A stretch of DNA of 64,000 nucleotides from Beduinella massiliensis. Lineage in GTDB: Bacteria; Bacillota; Clostridia; Christensenellales; Aristaeellaceae. Where the stretch lies: positions 2,635,605 through 2,699,604 of the forward strand of contig NZ_LT963430.1 of NCBI RefSeq assembly GCF_900199405.1. The letters run 5' to 3'. A model generated the notes under the pieces. It was not told where the DNA came from, did not search any database, and saw only the letters and a program-made list of their open reading frames with translations. This document shows, piece after piece, positions 20,290 to 28,639 of the stretch. A program made the position numbers and the translations under genes. Position 1 is the first letter of the stretch, and every line of letters begins with the position of its first letter.

Positions 20290-21247
20290 AACCCATCACT
20301 CCTCTTACCGATACATCTCCCGCGAGCACCGTGCGCCTTTCGCCGTCCTCCGTCTCGACGACCAGCGCGCCCAGGGCGTCCACGTCCTGCGCCGTGCCGG
20401 TAAACGACGTATCCGCCCCGACGACGCATACGCGCTGTCCCAGCGTCACGGAGCGCGCACGGTAATCGTCGATCCATTCCTGTTCGCCGGATCGTTCAAA
20501 CATCGCGTATCGCCGCTCAAAGCTTTCAAGAAAAGCCCGCGTCAGGTCCGCGCGAAGCACCCGCCTTCCACATGCTTCGTCCACGCAGGTCGCCGTCTTT
20601 ACAAGATCAGCCGGGCAGGCATGAACGTTGATGCCCGCGCCCGCGACGATGTACTGCACCTGCGCCTCGTCCGCACTCATCTCCAGCAGGATGCCGCAGA
20701 CCTTTTTCCCGTTCATGACCACGTCGTTGGGCCACTTGATGCCGGCCCGCGCGCCGGTGGCCGCTTCGATGCCCTCGGCTACGGAAAGCGCCGTAAGCAG
20801 CGTGAGCTGCGCGACCTGCGACGGGTGCGCCTTCGGGCGAAGCAGCAGCGTCATGAAGATGCCCGCATCCTCCGGCGACTCCCACACGCGCCCGCGCCTG
20901 CCCCTTCCCGCGGTCTGCGTGCCCGAAAGCGCGAGGGCGCCGTGCGGGGCGTCCTGCGCGGCCAGGCGCTTGCACCAAAGGTTCGTTGAATCCACGCTCT
21001 GCTGGTAGCAGACCGGATGCCCGGCCCATTTCGTCCGAAGCCCCCGCTCCACCAGCGGCGCATGCAGCGCGTCCGGACAGGAAAGCAGCCTGTAGCCGCG
21101 CCGTCCCACCGCTTCGACCTGATAGCCCGCGGCGCGCAGCTGTTCTACCCGCTTCCACACCGCCGCCCGCGTCACGCCCAGCCTTTCGCTGATTTCAGCG
21201 CCCGACACGATGCCGCCCGAAAGCAGCAGGCGAAGCACCTCTTCCAT
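20282..21247 (-). CDS. birA: Bifunctional biotin-protein ligase and biotin operon repressor
   Basis: A 321-residue BirA with an N-terminal winged helix (about 1-65; SGAEISERLGVTRAAVWKRVEQL) and the ligase domain with GTQTAGRGRRGRVWESP, the biotinyl-AMP loop, and KWPNDVVMNGKKVCGILLEM. The C-terminal SH3-like domain follows from about 275. It activates biotin with ATP and attaches it to carboxylases; with biotinyl-AMP it can repress biotin genes. The start at MEEVLRLL is supported by GGGAGG 8 bases upstream, excluding a longer reading. First gene of a five-gene operon with P1 peptidase, acpS, nnr and mazF. Confidence 0.96.
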   Translation of the reverse strand: MEEVLRLLLSGGIVSGAEISERLGVTRAAVWKRVEQLRAAGYQVEAVGRRGYRLLSCPDALHAPLVERGLRTKWAGHPVCYQQSVDSTNLWCKRLAAQDAPHGALALSGTQTAGRGRRGRVWESPEDAGIFMTLLLRPKAHPSQVAQLTLLTALSVAEGIEAATGARAGIKWPNDVVMNGKKVCGILLEMSADEAQVQYIVAGAGINVHACPADLVKTATCVDEACGRRVLRADLTRAFLESFERRYAMFERSGEQEWIDDYRARSVTLGQRVCVVGADTSFTGTAQDVDALGALVVETEDGERRTVLAGDVSVRGVMGYV

Positions 21248-21278
21248 TTTGACGCCTCCCTCACGAAATGTACATTCT

Positions 21279-21307
21279 ATTATAACACAGTTGGGATGGA
21301 ACCTCAA
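21279..21307 (-). promoter_or_regulatory. birA operon promoter
   Basis: Minus-strand -35 TTGAGG (21302-21307), 17-base spacer and -10 TATAAT (21279-21284), about 35 bases before the birA start. Confidence 0.75.
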
Positions 21308-21367
21308 ACCTGCGCCGGAAAAAGCAGGGATTTCTTCCTTCAATCCGTTGAATAGCGGGAACGAAGC

Positions 21368-21396
21368 TTGTCAAAGCCATCTCTTTTCCGTATAAT
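21368..21396 (+). promoter_or_regulatory. Promoter of the MoxR-DUF58-transglutaminase operon
   Basis: -35 TTGTCA (21368-21373), 17-base spacer, -10 TATAAT (21391-21396), about 75 bases before the MoxR start and divergent from birA. Confidence 0.85.
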
Positions 21397-21468
21397 TTAA
21401 GATTAGGTTGTGATACTCACCCTACGATTCCCTTATCGCTTTAAAATAAACAAAGGAGAATTTGCGCT

Positions 21469-22416
21469 ATGCCTCAGCCAAGCAGGATCATACAGGCGCT
21501 CAAAGAGAATATTGCGACGGTCATCGTCGGAAAGGACGAGGTCGTCCACCTCGCGCTCATTGCGCTGCTGTGCGGCGGCCACGTGCTGATCGAGGACGTG
21601 CCGGGCGTGGGCAAGACCACGCTCTGCAGCGCGCTCGCCCGCTCGCTCGCCTGTTCCTTTAAGCGCATCCAGTTTACGCCCGACGTCATCCCCTCCGACA
21701 TCACAGGATTTTCCGCGGCGAACATGAAGACTGGCGAAATGGAATACCGCCCCGGCGCGGTCATGAGCCAGATCGTCCTCGCGGACGAGATCAACCGCAC
21801 CTCGCCCAAGACGCAAAGCGCGCTGCTCGAGGTCATGGAGGAGCATCAGGTGACGGTGGACGGCACCACCTACTGCCTGCCTGAGCCCTTTATGGTGCTC
21901 GCCACGCAGAACCCCGTCGACTTTGTCGGCACCTATCCGCTGCCGGAGGCACAGATGGATCGCTTCTTCATGCGCATCGCCATCGGCTACCCCTCGGTGG
22001 AGGATGAGATGGAAATTCTGGAGCGTTACAGCCTGCCGACCTCGCCGCTTTCCGCGCTGCAGCCTGTCTGCTACGCGGAGGACGTCATCGCCATGCAGGC
22101 CGAGGTGAAGAACATCTACTGCTCGCGCGAGGTGCGCTCTTACGTGGCGAATCTCTGCGCCGCGACGCGCAATCACCCCGCGCTGCAGTTGGGCGTATCC
22201 ACGCGCGCTGCCATCGCCCTCATCCACGCGGCGCAGGCGACCGCCCTGCTCGACGGGCGCGACTTCATCCTTCCGGACGACGTGCAGCAGATGGCGCACG
22301 CGGTGCTCTGTCATCGCATGATCCTTTCGCCCGAGGCGCGCATGAAGGACCAGTCGACGGAGCGGGTGCTCTCCGACATCCTTGCGCGGGTGAAGCTGCC
22401 GGTGAAGCTGCCGTGA
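21469..22416 (+). CDS. MoxR-family AAA ATPase
   Basis: A 315-residue AAA+ ATPase. VLIEDVPGVGKTTL is the Walker A, IVLADEINRTSPKTQSALLEVMEE the Walker B and sensor region, and VLATQNPVDFVGTYPLPEAQMDRF is a hallmark of MoxR proteins. The C-terminal lid helices hold VSTRAAIALIHAAQA. MoxR proteins act as chaperone-like ATPases that mature or assemble protein complexes, usually with DUF58 (von Willebrand-like) partners, as here. The start codon follows AAAGGAG. The stop overlaps the GTG start of the DUF58 gene (GTGA). Confidence 0.95.
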   Translation: MPQPSRIIQALKENIATVIVGKDEVVHLALIALLCGGHVLIEDVPGVGKTTLCSALARSLACSFKRIQFTPDVIPSDITGFSAANMKTGEMEYRPGAVMSQIVLADEINRTSPKTQSALLEVMEEHQVTVDGTTYCLPEPFMVLATQNPVDFVGTYPLPEAQMDRFFMRIAIGYPSVEDEMEILERYSLPTSPLSALQPVCYAEDVIAMQAEVKNIYCSREVRSYVANLCAATRNHPALQLGVSTRAAIALIHAAQATALLDGRDFILPDDVQQMAHAVLCHRMILSPEARMKDQSTERVLSDILARVKLPVKLP

Positions 22417-23585
22417 CGGGGCGATTTGCGGCGCTGCTGCTTTCCGCGCTGTCCCTTTTCGCTGCGGCGCTCTCGACCGGCGGTGCCTTTTACTATCTCT
22501 TTTTTCTCCTGCTCGTGATTGCGGGGGCTCTGTCGCTCCTGAGCGTCGCCTGCGCCTGCGCGCTCGCCCGTTTCTCCTGCGAATTGGAGCGCTCCCGCGT
22601 CACGCGCGGAGACGACGCCGTCCTGCGTTGTACCCTGCATCTGCGCATTCCCCTGCCCATCGCCCCGCTTCGCCTGGAGGTCGTCCCGCCGGACGGAAGC
22701 GGAAGCTACGCCGTCACAGCGAACGTGCGCTCCTTCGGCGCGAGCGTCACCCGCCATCAGTTTGCCTGCGTTCACGTGGGCACGTACGCCTGCGGCGTCG
22801 AATACGTCGTCTTTTCCGACGCGTTGGGCCTCTTTGCGCTCAAGAAAAAATGCGAGGACGGTCTGCTGACGCTCTTCGTTCTCCCCGACGTTCTCAAGGA
22901 GCCCCCGCTTCGTTTCAGCCCGGACGATTCGGGCGACGACAAGATGGCCCGCGCGCGCGACGACGCCACGTCCCCCGCGGATACGCGCGCCTATCAGGAG
23001 GGAGATGAGCTGCGGCGCGTCCATTGGAAGCTCAGCCTCCGCCGCGGCTCTTTGCTGGTGCGCACGTTTGAAGAGCCCGCCCGCCCGGACGCGCTCGTGC
23101 TCATGGATTGTTCGCCCCCCGCTGCGCGCGGCGAGACGGCGCTGTACATGCAGGACGCCCTGTGTGAAAGCGCGGCTGCCGTCGCGGCCGTGCAGCTGGC
23201 CGCCTCGCATATCGTGCGCATTCCGCTCTCCTGCCGCCAGCCGCGCGAGCTCATGGGCGATCACAGCGCCCAGCTGCCGCTGATTCTCGAGGGGCTGGCG
23301 GGCGTGACGTTCGACGGAACGGATCACTTCGAGCGGGTGCTCATGCTCGAAACGCGCCGCATGCGCCGCACAGGGTCGACCGCCATCCTCACCACGCACA
23401 TGTCCAGCCGCATCGCGGATATGGTCATTCAAATTCGCCGCATGGGCCCGCAGGTGCGCCTCATCTTCGTGCATGTGAACGACCTGGCGGAAGAAACCGC
23501 GCTTTTGCTCAGCCGGGTCGAATGCGCGGACGTCGAAGTGGAAACCGTCATGCTGATCGACGAAAGCGAGGCGGCAAGCGCATGA
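22413..23585 (+). CDS. DUF58-domain membrane-anchored protein
   Basis: A 390-residue protein with two N-terminal hydrophobic helices (about 3-50), a beta-rich middle region, and a C-terminal DUF58 domain recognised by GDELRRVHWKLSLRRGSLLVRTFEEP followed by ALVLMDCS, a von Willebrand factor A-like fold. GTG start overlapping the MoxR stop, so expression depends on translational coupling. In this conserved trio the DUF58 protein is thought to be the partner of MoxR. The LRRVHWKLSLR motif is intact. Ends with an ATGA overlap with the transglutaminase gene. Confidence 0.92.
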   Translation: MTGRFAALLLSALSLFAAALSTGGAFYYLFFLLLVIAGALSLLSVACACALARFSCELERSRVTRGDDAVLRCTLHLRIPLPIAPLRLEVVPPDGSGSYAVTANVRSFGASVTRHQFACVHVGTYACGVEYVVFSDALGLFALKKKCEDGLLTLFVLPDVLKEPPLRFSPDDSGDDKMARARDDATSPADTRAYQEGDELRRVHWKLSLRRGSLLVRTFEEPARPDALVLMDCSPPAARGETALYMQDALCESAAAVAAVQLAASHIVRIPLSCRQPRELMGDHSAQLPLILEGLAGVTFDGTDHFERVLMLETRRMRRTGSTAILTTHMSSRIADMVIQIRRMGPQVRLIFVHVNDLAEETALLLSRVECADVEVETVMLIDESEAASA

Positions 23586-26050
23586 AGAAACGCATATCAG
23601 GATGGCTGCTGGCGGCGCGAAGGCGTGTTCCCCACGCGCTGGAAGGCGCACTGACCGCCTTTTTGTTTTCCGCCGGACTGATGCTCCCGCTACGGGGCGC
23701 GCTGGACCTCGCGGTCGGCGGCGTGCACCTCCTGCTGCAAAGCGCCGGATTTTCTCTGTTTTGGGCGCTTCTTTCCATTTCCCCGCTCACGGCCGCCGCA
23801 GGCCTGGCGGGCGGGCTTTGCCTTTTCATCCCCTACGTCATCGGCCTCGTGCCGCAGCTTTCCGGCATGGAGGCTGCGCTCGCGCTCGCGATGCAGGGAA
23901 GCCCGCTCGCGCTCCAGCTTTATTCGCAGCCGCTTTCGTTGCTCCTCACGCTGCTCTTCACCCTGGTCGCTTTTTTGCTTTCCCAAGGAAACGGCGGCTT
24001 TTATCCGGCCTTTGCGCTCGCCGCTTTCGTGCTGCTGTCATCCTGGTTTTACGGCGGCCGTTCGGACGCGCGGCTTTGCCTGCCCGCCCTCGCCGCGCTG
24101 CTCCTCCTTTACGCGCACTCGGGCGAACACGGCGCGTCCGTGTCCCGCGCGCTGCCCACAGCGCTGTGCGCGGCGCTGCTGGCGGCGCTCCTGCTGCCGT
24201 CCGTCATCCCTACGACGCCTGCGATGACCGATTTCGCGGAGCGCGTTCGCAGCACGGTTTACGATTACTTTTTCTTTACCGAACCGCGCTCGGTCTATTC
24301 CCTGCAGCTCAGCGGCTATCAACCGCTCGGCTTGGACCAGCTCGGCGGCCCGGTCGATCCGCCCGACGATCCGGTGCTCGAGGTCGCCACCGTTCAGCCC
24401 GTTTACCTGCGCGGCTCCCTGAAAAACGAGTATACAGGCCGTGCCTGGCGCGACTCGACGGCGGGGCGGCGTTATCTCTTCGTCGATCCCCGGTACCGCA
24501 ACCTTCGCGACGTGCTCTTCGATGTGAAGAAGCCTTCGCAGTCTCTTCGTGACGCGAGCGGCCAATTTGAAGAACATACGCTGCCCATTTCGCTGCTGGC
24601 GGACGGCGTCTCCACGCTCTTTGTGCCCCAGCGGCTGACCTCCGTTTCCTCTGCAGAGGGTTTTGTGCCCTACTTTGGCTCGAGCTCCGAGGTCTTTATC
24701 ACGCGGGATACCGTCGCGGGCGACGCCTACAGCGTCACCGCCGCGCTGCCCACGGCGGGAAGCGCTGGGCTCGCGGAGGTGCTTCAAAGTGCCGACGCCG
24801 AGGCAGATGAAGCCGCTGAAGCCGAGTGGAACGACGTCTTTTCTACGTACACGGCCTTTCCAGAGACGGTCGAAAGCGGCGTCGTTCAGCTCGCGTTGCA
24901 GATAACGGCGGGCGCCGCCTCGCCTTACGAGCGCGCACAGCTCATCGCGGGCCACCTCCGTTCGAGTTATCCCTACACATTTGAGCAAAGCATGCCGCCG
25001 GCAGACAGGGATTTCGTATCCTGGTTCCTGCTTTCGGAGCGCCAGGGGTATTGCACCTCCTTCGCCTCCGCCATGGCGGTCATGTGCCGCATCGCCGGGC
25101 TGCCCGCCCGGTACGTCGAAGGGTACCTCGCGCGCCCGGACGCGGATGGCGTCGCGCGTGTCACGCAGCAAAACGCGCATGCATGGGTCGAGGTCTACTT
25201 CAAGGGATTCGGCTGGCTGACGTTTGATCCCACCCCCAGCCGGAGCTCGTCTCAGGGAGGCGGCGATCTGCCCGCCCATCCAGAGGACGAACCTCCGGAA
25301 GACGACGCGCAGGGCGCGGCCGATCCATCCGACGGACAGGACCTTCCGACGCCCTCCCCCGACCCTTCGCAGTCCTCCGACGGCGCGCAGGGGACGACCC
25401 CGACCCCACAGCCGAACGATCAGACCGAACCGCCCGAGGAAGGTTCTGCGTCCGATACAGCTCCGACGCCTACGCCCACGCCTACCGCTGTTCCGCCGGA
25501 TGACAAGCCGCAGGAAACGCCGGAGCCCGAAGATATTCCAACGCCTTCCCCCACGCCGTCCCCGGAGCCGCCCGGGCAACACGATCCCACGCCTACCCCG
25601 CCGCCGGAGAATCCGCCCCCCAAAGATCCGCCTCGCTTTCTGCTGTGGCTCCTTCCGCTCCTGCTGCTCGCGGCGGCCTGCCTCCGCCTGTACTGGACGG
25701 ATCCCGCGCAGGCCGCCTCCCGGCAAAAGGACGATGGCGCTCGCCTGCTTTGCTGGTATCGCGGCGTGGAATCCGCGCTGCGCGCGCTGGGCTATACGCG
25801 GAGCGCCTCTGAATCGCTCCTCGCCTTTGCGCAGCGTGCGGAACGGGCGCTCGGCAAGGACACTCGCCTCACGCCTTTTATCCGCGCGGTCTGCCTGATG
25901 CAATACGGCGGGCGCGAGGCTTCTTCCGACTGGCTGCGGCGTGCGGAGCGCGCGTACCGCGCCCTCTGCAGACGGCTTACGCCTACGCAGCGCGCTCAGA
26001 TGCTCCTTCGCCGCATGATAAAAGGGCTCGGCAGTCTGAAAACGCTGTGA
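23582..26050 (+). CDS. Membrane-bound transglutaminase-like protein (TgpA type)
   Basis: An 822-residue protein. Residues about 1-200 hold several membrane helices, followed by an extracellular domain with a transglutaminase core: the catalytic triad is Cys491 (in QGYCTSFASAMAVMCR), His533 (NAHAWVEV) and Asp549 (LTFDPTP). Then comes a long Pro/Thr/Ser-rich linker (about 555-685) with repeated PTPTP units, a single membrane helix (LLWLLPLLLLAAACL region) and a cytoplasmic C-terminal domain like DUF4129. The third member of a MoxR-DUF58-transglutaminase operon common in bacteria; function unproven, likely cell-surface protein processing or cross-linking. Start at MKKRISGW chosen for the ATGA overlap with the upstream stop. 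Confidence 0.92.
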   Translation: MKKRISGWLLAARRRVPHALEGALTAFLFSAGLMLPLRGALDLAVGGVHLLLQSAGFSLFWALLSISPLTAAAGLAGGLCLFIPYVIGLVPQLSGMEAALALAMQGSPLALQLYSQPLSLLLTLLFTLVAFLLSQGNGGFYPAFALAAFVLLSSWFYGGRSDARLCLPALAALLLLYAHSGEHGASVSRALPTALCAALLAALLLPSVIPTTPAMTDFAERVRSTVYDYFFFTEPRSVYSLQLSGYQPLGLDQLGGPVDPPDDPVLEVATVQPVYLRGSLKNEYTGRAWRDSTAGRRYLFVDPRYRNLRDVLFDVKKPSQSLRDASGQFEEHTLPISLLADGVSTLFVPQRLTSVSSAEGFVPYFGSSSEVFITRDTVAGDAYSVTAALPTAGSAGLAEVLQSADAEADEAAEAEWNDVFSTYTAFPETVESGVVQLALQITAGAASPYERAQLIAGHLRSSYPYTFEQSMPPADRDFVSWFLLSERQGYCTSFASAMAVMCRIAGLPARYVEGYLARPDADGVARVTQQNAHAWVEVYFKGFGWLTFDPTPSRSSSQGGGDLPAHPEDEPPEDDAQGAADPSDGQDLPTPSPDPSQSSDGAQGTTPTPQPNDQTEPPEEGSASDTAPTPTPTPTAVPPDDKPQETPEPEDIPTPSPTPSPEPPGQHDPTPTPPPENPPPKDPPRFLLWLLPLLLLAAACLRLYWTDPAQAASRQKDDGARLLCWYRGVESALRALGYTRSASESLLAFAQRAERALGKDTRLTPFIRAVCLMQYGGREASSDWLRRAERAYRALCRRLTPTQRAQMLLRRMIKGLGSLKTL

Positions 26051-26138
26051 TCGGGCGGTTTGCGCTTGCGCCTCGTGCGTTTTGCTCTCGGCTGCATCTT
26101 CATGGTGGTAAGGCCCCCAACAAGCCTGGGCTGCGCAA

Positions 26139-26172
26139 AAGGCCGCTCTTCGCGTTTGCGAGGGGCGGCCTT
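26139..26172. terminator. Bidirectional terminator between transglutaminase and sirtuin genes
   Basis: AAGGCCGCTC pairs with GGGCGGCCTT (one wobble) around a loop that can itself fold. T-rich flanks on both sides, TTCCTTAATTTT on plus and TTTTGCG on minus, suit the convergent genes. Confidence 0.8.
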
Positions 26173-26174
26173 CC

Positions 26175-27059
26175 TTAATTTTGACCGGAATTCAGCAACT
26201 TTTGCAGAACGATTCCGATGTCCTCCTGTATGCAGATCGATCGCTCCGCGATCTCTGGCGGGCATTCCGCCTCATCCAGGTTCAGGCAGGCGTAGATCGC
26301 GCGCTCGTTTCGTGCCGCCAGCTTCCAGAAGGGATACTTGATGATGGCCGGCGTGTTGTATCCGACTCCGAGTTCCAGCAGCAGCAGGCGACTCGTCTGC
26401 TGCTCACGGACAAAGGCGTCGTATCTCCGCGACGCCTGGCGCCATCCGTCGTCCTCCACAAAACGGCCGTCGCAGCGCAGGTTCATCATCATCGGCGCGC
26501 CGCACACCGGGCACTTCGGCACGAGCTCGGCCGGAATTCGCATGTCCTTTTGCCGCTCCACCATGCTGCGGATAAGCGCTTCGTTTTCATAGGTCTTTTG
26601 CGCGCAGGGCTTTGCGCATTGCAGCAGCCCGTAATCCCCCTGCGTGTAGAACAGCCTCGTCTTATCAAAGCCTGACCGTTGAAACTGATGATCTACGTTG
26701 GTCGTGAGCACAAAAAAATCCTTATCCTTCACGACCTTCAGCAAGTTCAAATAGACCTGTCCCGGGGCTGCGTCGTAGCGGTTCAGGAGGACAAAGCGGC
26801 TCCAGTAGGCCCAATGCTCTTCTGGCGTCCGATACGGATAAAACCCGCCTGAATACATGTCATGAAAGCCGTATTTTTCTTCAAAATCCCCGAAATAGCG
26901 GGTAAAACGCGCTCCGGAATAGCTGAGCCCCGCCGCGGACGAAAGTCCGGCTCCTGCTCCGATGAGGACGGCGTCCGCCGATTTGATGGCTTCCTTTAAC
27001 CTGTCAATCTGGGCAGAGAAGGCTTCTGTAGGCCGCTTCATCCGATTCTTGAAAGACAT
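26175..27059 (-). CDS. Class M sirtuin (SirTM), probable protein ADP-ribosyltransferase
   Basis: A 294-residue Sir2-fold enzyme. NAD-binding loop VLIGAGAGLSSAAGLSYSG at about 31-49; LTTNVDHQF at 118-126; a four-cysteine zinc knot (Cys148, Cys152 and CPVCG). The usual catalytic histidine of sirtuins is replaced by Gln140 (YTQGDYG), and Asn121, Asp123 and Gln140 match the SirTM pattern described in Streptococcus and Staphylococcus, where the enzyme ADP-ribosylates a lipoylated GcvH-like protein rather than deacetylating. It overlaps the macrodomain gene by 56 bases, as in known SirTM operons. GcvH-L and LplA2 genes, partners in those operons, are not next to it. Confidence 0.88.
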   Translation of the reverse strand: MSFKNRMKRPTEAFSAQIDRLKEAIKSADAVLIGAGAGLSSAAGLSYSGARFTRYFGDFEEKYGFHDMYSGGFYPYRTPEEHWAYWSRFVLLNRYDAAPGQVYLNLLKVVKDKDFFVLTTNVDHQFQRSGFDKTRLFYTQGDYGLLQCAKPCAQKTYENEALIRSMVERQKDMRIPAELVPKCPVCGAPMMMNLRCDGRFVEDDGWRQASRRYDAFVREQQTSRLLLLELGVGYNTPAIIKYPFWKLAARNERAIYACLNLDEAECPPEIAERSICIQEDIGIVLQKLLNSGQN

Positions 27060-27795
27060 TGAAAATCACCTGAATTCCTGTTTTATCCGCCGATAGGCAT
27101 TCGCGCACCGTGCTCACGGCGATTTCCGCCGCCTCCTGCCTCGGAAAATGGAATTCTCCGGTGGAGATGCAGCAAAAGGCGATGGATGGAAGCTTGCGTT
27201 CCATCGCGAGCGCCAGACAGGACCGATAACAGGCGGCGAGCAGCTCCCGATCCGCCTGGCGAAGCGGCCCTGTAATGGTCGGTCCGACGGTGTGGATCAC
27301 ATGCCTGCACGGCAGGTTGTACGCGCCGGTGATCTTCGCTCCTCCGGGCGGTTCCTCGTGTCCTTGCCGTTCCATGAGACGGCTGCACTCCGCGCGCAGC
27401 TGCAGCCCTGCCGCCGAGTGAATGGCGTTGTCGATGCACCCATGGCACGGACAAAAGCAGCCGAGAAGCGAGCTGTTCGCCGCATTGACGATCGCGCCCG
27501 CATTCAGGCGGGTTATGTCTCCCCGCCAGAGCGAGACAGACTCTCCTGGGATTCGAGGCAATGCCTGTACATCGACCACGCCCCGCTCCTCCCGCTCCGC
27601 CGAAAGCAGCTCATCCTGTAGCTCCAAATAGTCGTCGCTCAGCGGCAGCACCGGCCAAAGGTTCATCAGGCTGCGAAGCAACCGCCGCTGGGCTGCTGCA
27701 TCCTCCCCAGGGAAGTGCTCCGCCGCCGCCCGATACTCCGGCATCTGCGAGAGCAGCATGCCGATCAGCCGCTGAACGCATTCGCTTCTTTCCAT
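27004..27795 (-). CDS. Zinc-dependent macrodomain protein-ADP-ribose hydrolase
   Basis: A 263-residue protein with an N-terminal helical extension (about 1-75) and a macrodomain (about 85-260). DITRLNAGAIVNAANSSLLGC is the ADP-ribose-binding loop, and the adjoining CFCPCHGCIDNAIHSAAG matches the zinc-binding loop of sirtuin-linked macrodomains. IHTVGP and FCCISTGEFHFP are further signatures. It should remove the ADP-ribose added by the adjacent sirtuin, giving a reversible modification. The start at MERSECVQ has GGAGG 7 bases upstream. The shared reading overlap with the sirtuin gene argues for linked translation. Confidence 0.92.
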   Translation of the reverse strand: MERSECVQRLIGMLLSQMPEYRAAAEHFPGEDAAAQRRLLRSLMNLWPVLPLSDDYLELQDELLSAEREERGVVDVQALPRIPGESVSLWRGDITRLNAGAIVNAANSSLLGCFCPCHGCIDNAIHSAAGLQLRAECSRLMERQGHEEPPGGAKITGAYNLPCRHVIHTVGPTITGPLRQADRELLAACYRSCLALAMERKLPSIAFCCISTGEFHFPRQEAAEIAVSTVRECLSADKTGIQVIFNVFQESDEAAYRSLLCPD

Positions 27796-27922
27796 GCTTT
27801 TTCCTCCAGATTGATTTCGCTTCAGCCGCATCGCCTGGCGCGCAGGCGTGCGTCTCTCCTGCACTTTCTTCGCAGACAAAAGCTCCTGATCCGTACCTGC
27901 TGCGAAGCCCTTTCAGGATTCT

Positions 27923-27947
27923 TTGCCGCTTTCCCGCGCGGCGGCAA
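27923..27947 (-). other. Hairpin between flavin-fold gene and macrodomain gene
   Basis: TTGCCGC and GCGGCAA form a 7-base stem about 30 bases after the upstream stop on the minus strand. There is no U tract, so it is not a standard terminator; the macrodomain gene may be partly co-transcribed with the gene upstream. No promoter was recognised in this 180-base gap. Confidence 0.35.
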
Positions 27948-27975
27948 TCTCTTACGTCCGCTGTGTGCCCTTCAA

Positions 27976-28377
27976 TCAAAGCTCAAACTGCTTCGGCGGA
28001 TTTCCAGAAAAATCAGCGATTACAGCCTTTGCGTCCTGCAAGTAGAATACCACGAAAATGGGGTTGCTGGCGGTCTGATACTGGCTTTTGACGATGGGGT
28101 TGTTCATGCAGCCCTCCTTCACCGCCAGATTCTCCTCAAACACGGCCTTGCCGTTCAGGCGAATCCAGGCAAACGCCGGGCTGGAAACGGAGATTTCGAC
28201 ATAAGGATTCTGCTGCAGGTCCTTGTAGACCGCCTTCTGGTTGTTCGTGCAAAACCAAAGCTTCCCGTCCCGCTCAAAGCAGAACATAAAGGGGCGGCAT
28301 TTGGCCTTGCCGTCGCGGCCTACGGTCGCGAGATACTGTACGGGATTTTCGGTGAGGAACTTAACGACTTCATTCAT
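27976..28377 (-). CDS. Pyridoxamine 5'-phosphate oxidase-fold flavin protein
   Basis: A 133-residue split-barrel protein, the size of the small FMN-binding PPOX-like family. VQYLATVGRDGKAKCRPFMF is the typical first beta strands, KLWFCTNNQKAVYKDLQQNP the phosphate/flavin-binding part, and FAWIRLNGKAVFEE the core strand. Family members bind FMN, F420 or heme and act as reductases; the substrate is unknown. Expression is probably controlled by the divergent HxlR regulator, whose candidate operator covers the promoter -35 of this gene. Confidence 0.9.
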   Translation of the reverse strand: MNEVVKFLTENPVQYLATVGRDGKAKCRPFMFCFERDGKLWFCTNNQKAVYKDLQQNPYVEISVSSPAFAWIRLNGKAVFEENLAVKEGCMNNPIVKSQYQTASNPIFVVFYLQDAKAVIADFSGNPPKQFEL

Positions 28378-28423
28378 AGGGGTACCCTCCTGTAGATTCT
28401 GGCGCTACGCGCGCCCTGCGGCT

Positions 28424-28442
28424 GAAGGGCCCTGGGCCCTTC
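28424..28442. repeat. Near-perfect palindrome in the 5' leader of the flavin-fold gene
   Basis: GAAGGGCCC and GGGCCCTTC flank a single T. It lies 47 bases before the start codon, within the transcribed leader predicted from the upstream promoter. It may be a second operator or an RNA hairpin. Confidence 0.55.
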
Positions 28443-28460
28443 CTTTCCGCTTGCAGATTG

Positions 28461-28501
28461 ATCTTAGCACAGACGGAGGGCTATGAAAAGTACGCACTTT
28501 T
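28461..28501 (-). promoter_or_regulatory. Promoter and overlapping operator of the flavin-fold gene
   Basis: Minus-strand -35 TTTTCA (28484-28489), 17-base spacer, -10 TAAGAT (28461-28466). The palindrome AAAAGTACGCACTTTT (28486-28501, 14 of 16 symmetric) overlaps the -35 and is a likely binding site for the divergently encoded HxlR regulator. Confidence 0.6.
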
Positions 28502-28551
28502 ATGTGGTATAGTTACTCGAAGGTGCCTGTGAAGGGATACCGTACCCATGC

Positions 28552-28580
28552 TTGACGCCCGCTCCGTTCCGGTATACAAT
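28552..28580 (+). promoter_or_regulatory. Promoter of the HxlR gene
   Basis: -35 TTGACG (28552-28557), 17-base spacer, -10 TACAAT (28575-28580), 60 bases before the start codon. Confidence 0.75.
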
Positions 28581-28639
28581 CGAATTAAAGAACCGTCCAA
28601 CCGCCGCTATTTTAACATATCGTCAAAGCGAGGTGTCCC

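Noticed and set aside
25420-25623. Gly/Val repeat frame opposite the PTPTP linker
   Set aside because: Simple consequence of the repetitive Pro/Thr linker on the coding strand.
24038-25903. 621-codon minus-strand open frame opposite the transglutaminase
   Set aside because: Antisense shadow, extremely Arg-rich, no ribosome site, no domain.
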